Shown piece after piece: positions 57,426-57,461 of a stretch of 57,461 nt of DNA (position 1 is its first letter; each line of letters starts with the position of its first letter). The DNA is from Clostridiales bacterium (lineage in GTDB: Bacteria; Bacillota; Clostridia; Lachnospirales; UBA12420). Both the position numbers and the translations under genes were made by a program. Where the stretch lies: positions 45,900-103,360 of the forward strand of contig DMOI01000008.1 in the NCBI GenBank assembly GCA_003452395.1, given 5' to 3'. The notes beneath the pieces are model-generated. The model made no database searches. It saw only the letters and a program-made list of their open reading frames with translations, and had not been told where the DNA came from.

Positions 57426-57461
57426 ATTGACAATATATAATCCCGTCTTTGACAGTTGATA

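Overview
The window looks like a chromosomal segment of an anaerobic, spore-forming, flagellated Clostridia-type Firmicute. It is AT-rich, with heavy use of ATA and AGA codons, strong AGGAGG-type ribosome binding sites and many TTG or GTG starts. It carries a spore photoproduct lyase, a sporulation-type D,D-carboxypeptidase, ferredoxin-type proteins, an Rrf2/IscS/IscU set and sigma-D-type flagellin promoters. I cannot name the genus from sequence alone. I saw no rRNA, tRNA or CRISPR array.

Layout. 0-7.3 kb: DUF1294 membrane protein, DUF134 regulator with thioredoxin, a half-size ABC exporter behind a short leader ORF and an intrinsic terminator, spore photoproduct lyase, RecQ. 7.6-14 kb: a large secreted DUF6273/Ig-type surface protein, a MATE pump, and a CvfB-YwbE-PC4-EamA cluster. 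14-23 kb: a Crp/Fnr regulator divergent from a ferredoxin-like protein, xseAB, a PrcB-like lipoprotein, a second DUF6273 surface protein, a methyltransferase, HIT, BI-1 and MurG. 22.7-27.8 kb: a ferritin-like protein with an odd tail, a tiny Cys/Tyr-rich protein, and a divergent nucleotide-enzyme cluster (CYTH; SpoT-like HD, P-loop kinase, NrtR-like Nudix), then a second thioredoxin. 28-39.8 kb: a complete type II fatty-acid synthesis and acetyl-CoA carboxylase cluster, fabI-fabT-fabH-acpP-fabK-fabD-fabG-fabF-accB-fabZ-accC-[four-helix-bundle ORF]-accD-accA. 39.8-45.6 kb: accessory DNA with dispersed repeats, a radical SAM protein, a DUF234-type ATPase, VapBC and a kelch/Fn3 surface protein. 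45.8-50.3 kb: three tandem flagellins. 50.4-57.4 kb: an LppM-like lipoprotein, IscR-IscS-IscU-MnmA, a COG2509-type FAD protein and a DacF-like carboxypeptidase.

How the genes work together. The fatty-acid cluster makes malonyl-CoA (accABCD), loads and elongates it on ACP, and has two unrelated enoyl-ACP reductases (FabI and FabK). Each reductase has a FabT-like palindrome in front of it and the FabT-type repressor is encoded inside the cluster. IscS, IscU and MnmA form a sulfur-mobilisation set for Fe-S clusters and tRNA thiolation under an Rrf2 regulator. Two of the three flagellins carry leader hairpins presenting a CsrA-type AAGGAT loop; the first lacks it.

Most unusual points: (1) a four-helix-bundle (S23/IVS-type) ORF inside the acc operon, bounded by inverted GTACAAAG-type repeats and by a near-perfect direct repeat of the accD ribosome binding site, with the accC 3' end rewritten by the repeat; (2) a modular dispersed intergenic repeat of about 420-530 bp (three full and two half copies) with hairpin ends, a core with compensatory changes, a nested module of about 60 bp found in both orientations, and an A-rich microsatellite; (3) an attenuator-like leader before the ABC exporter; (4) the CYTH/HD/kinase/NrtR cluster around a 23-bp dyad; (5) a shared C-terminal module on two surface proteins.
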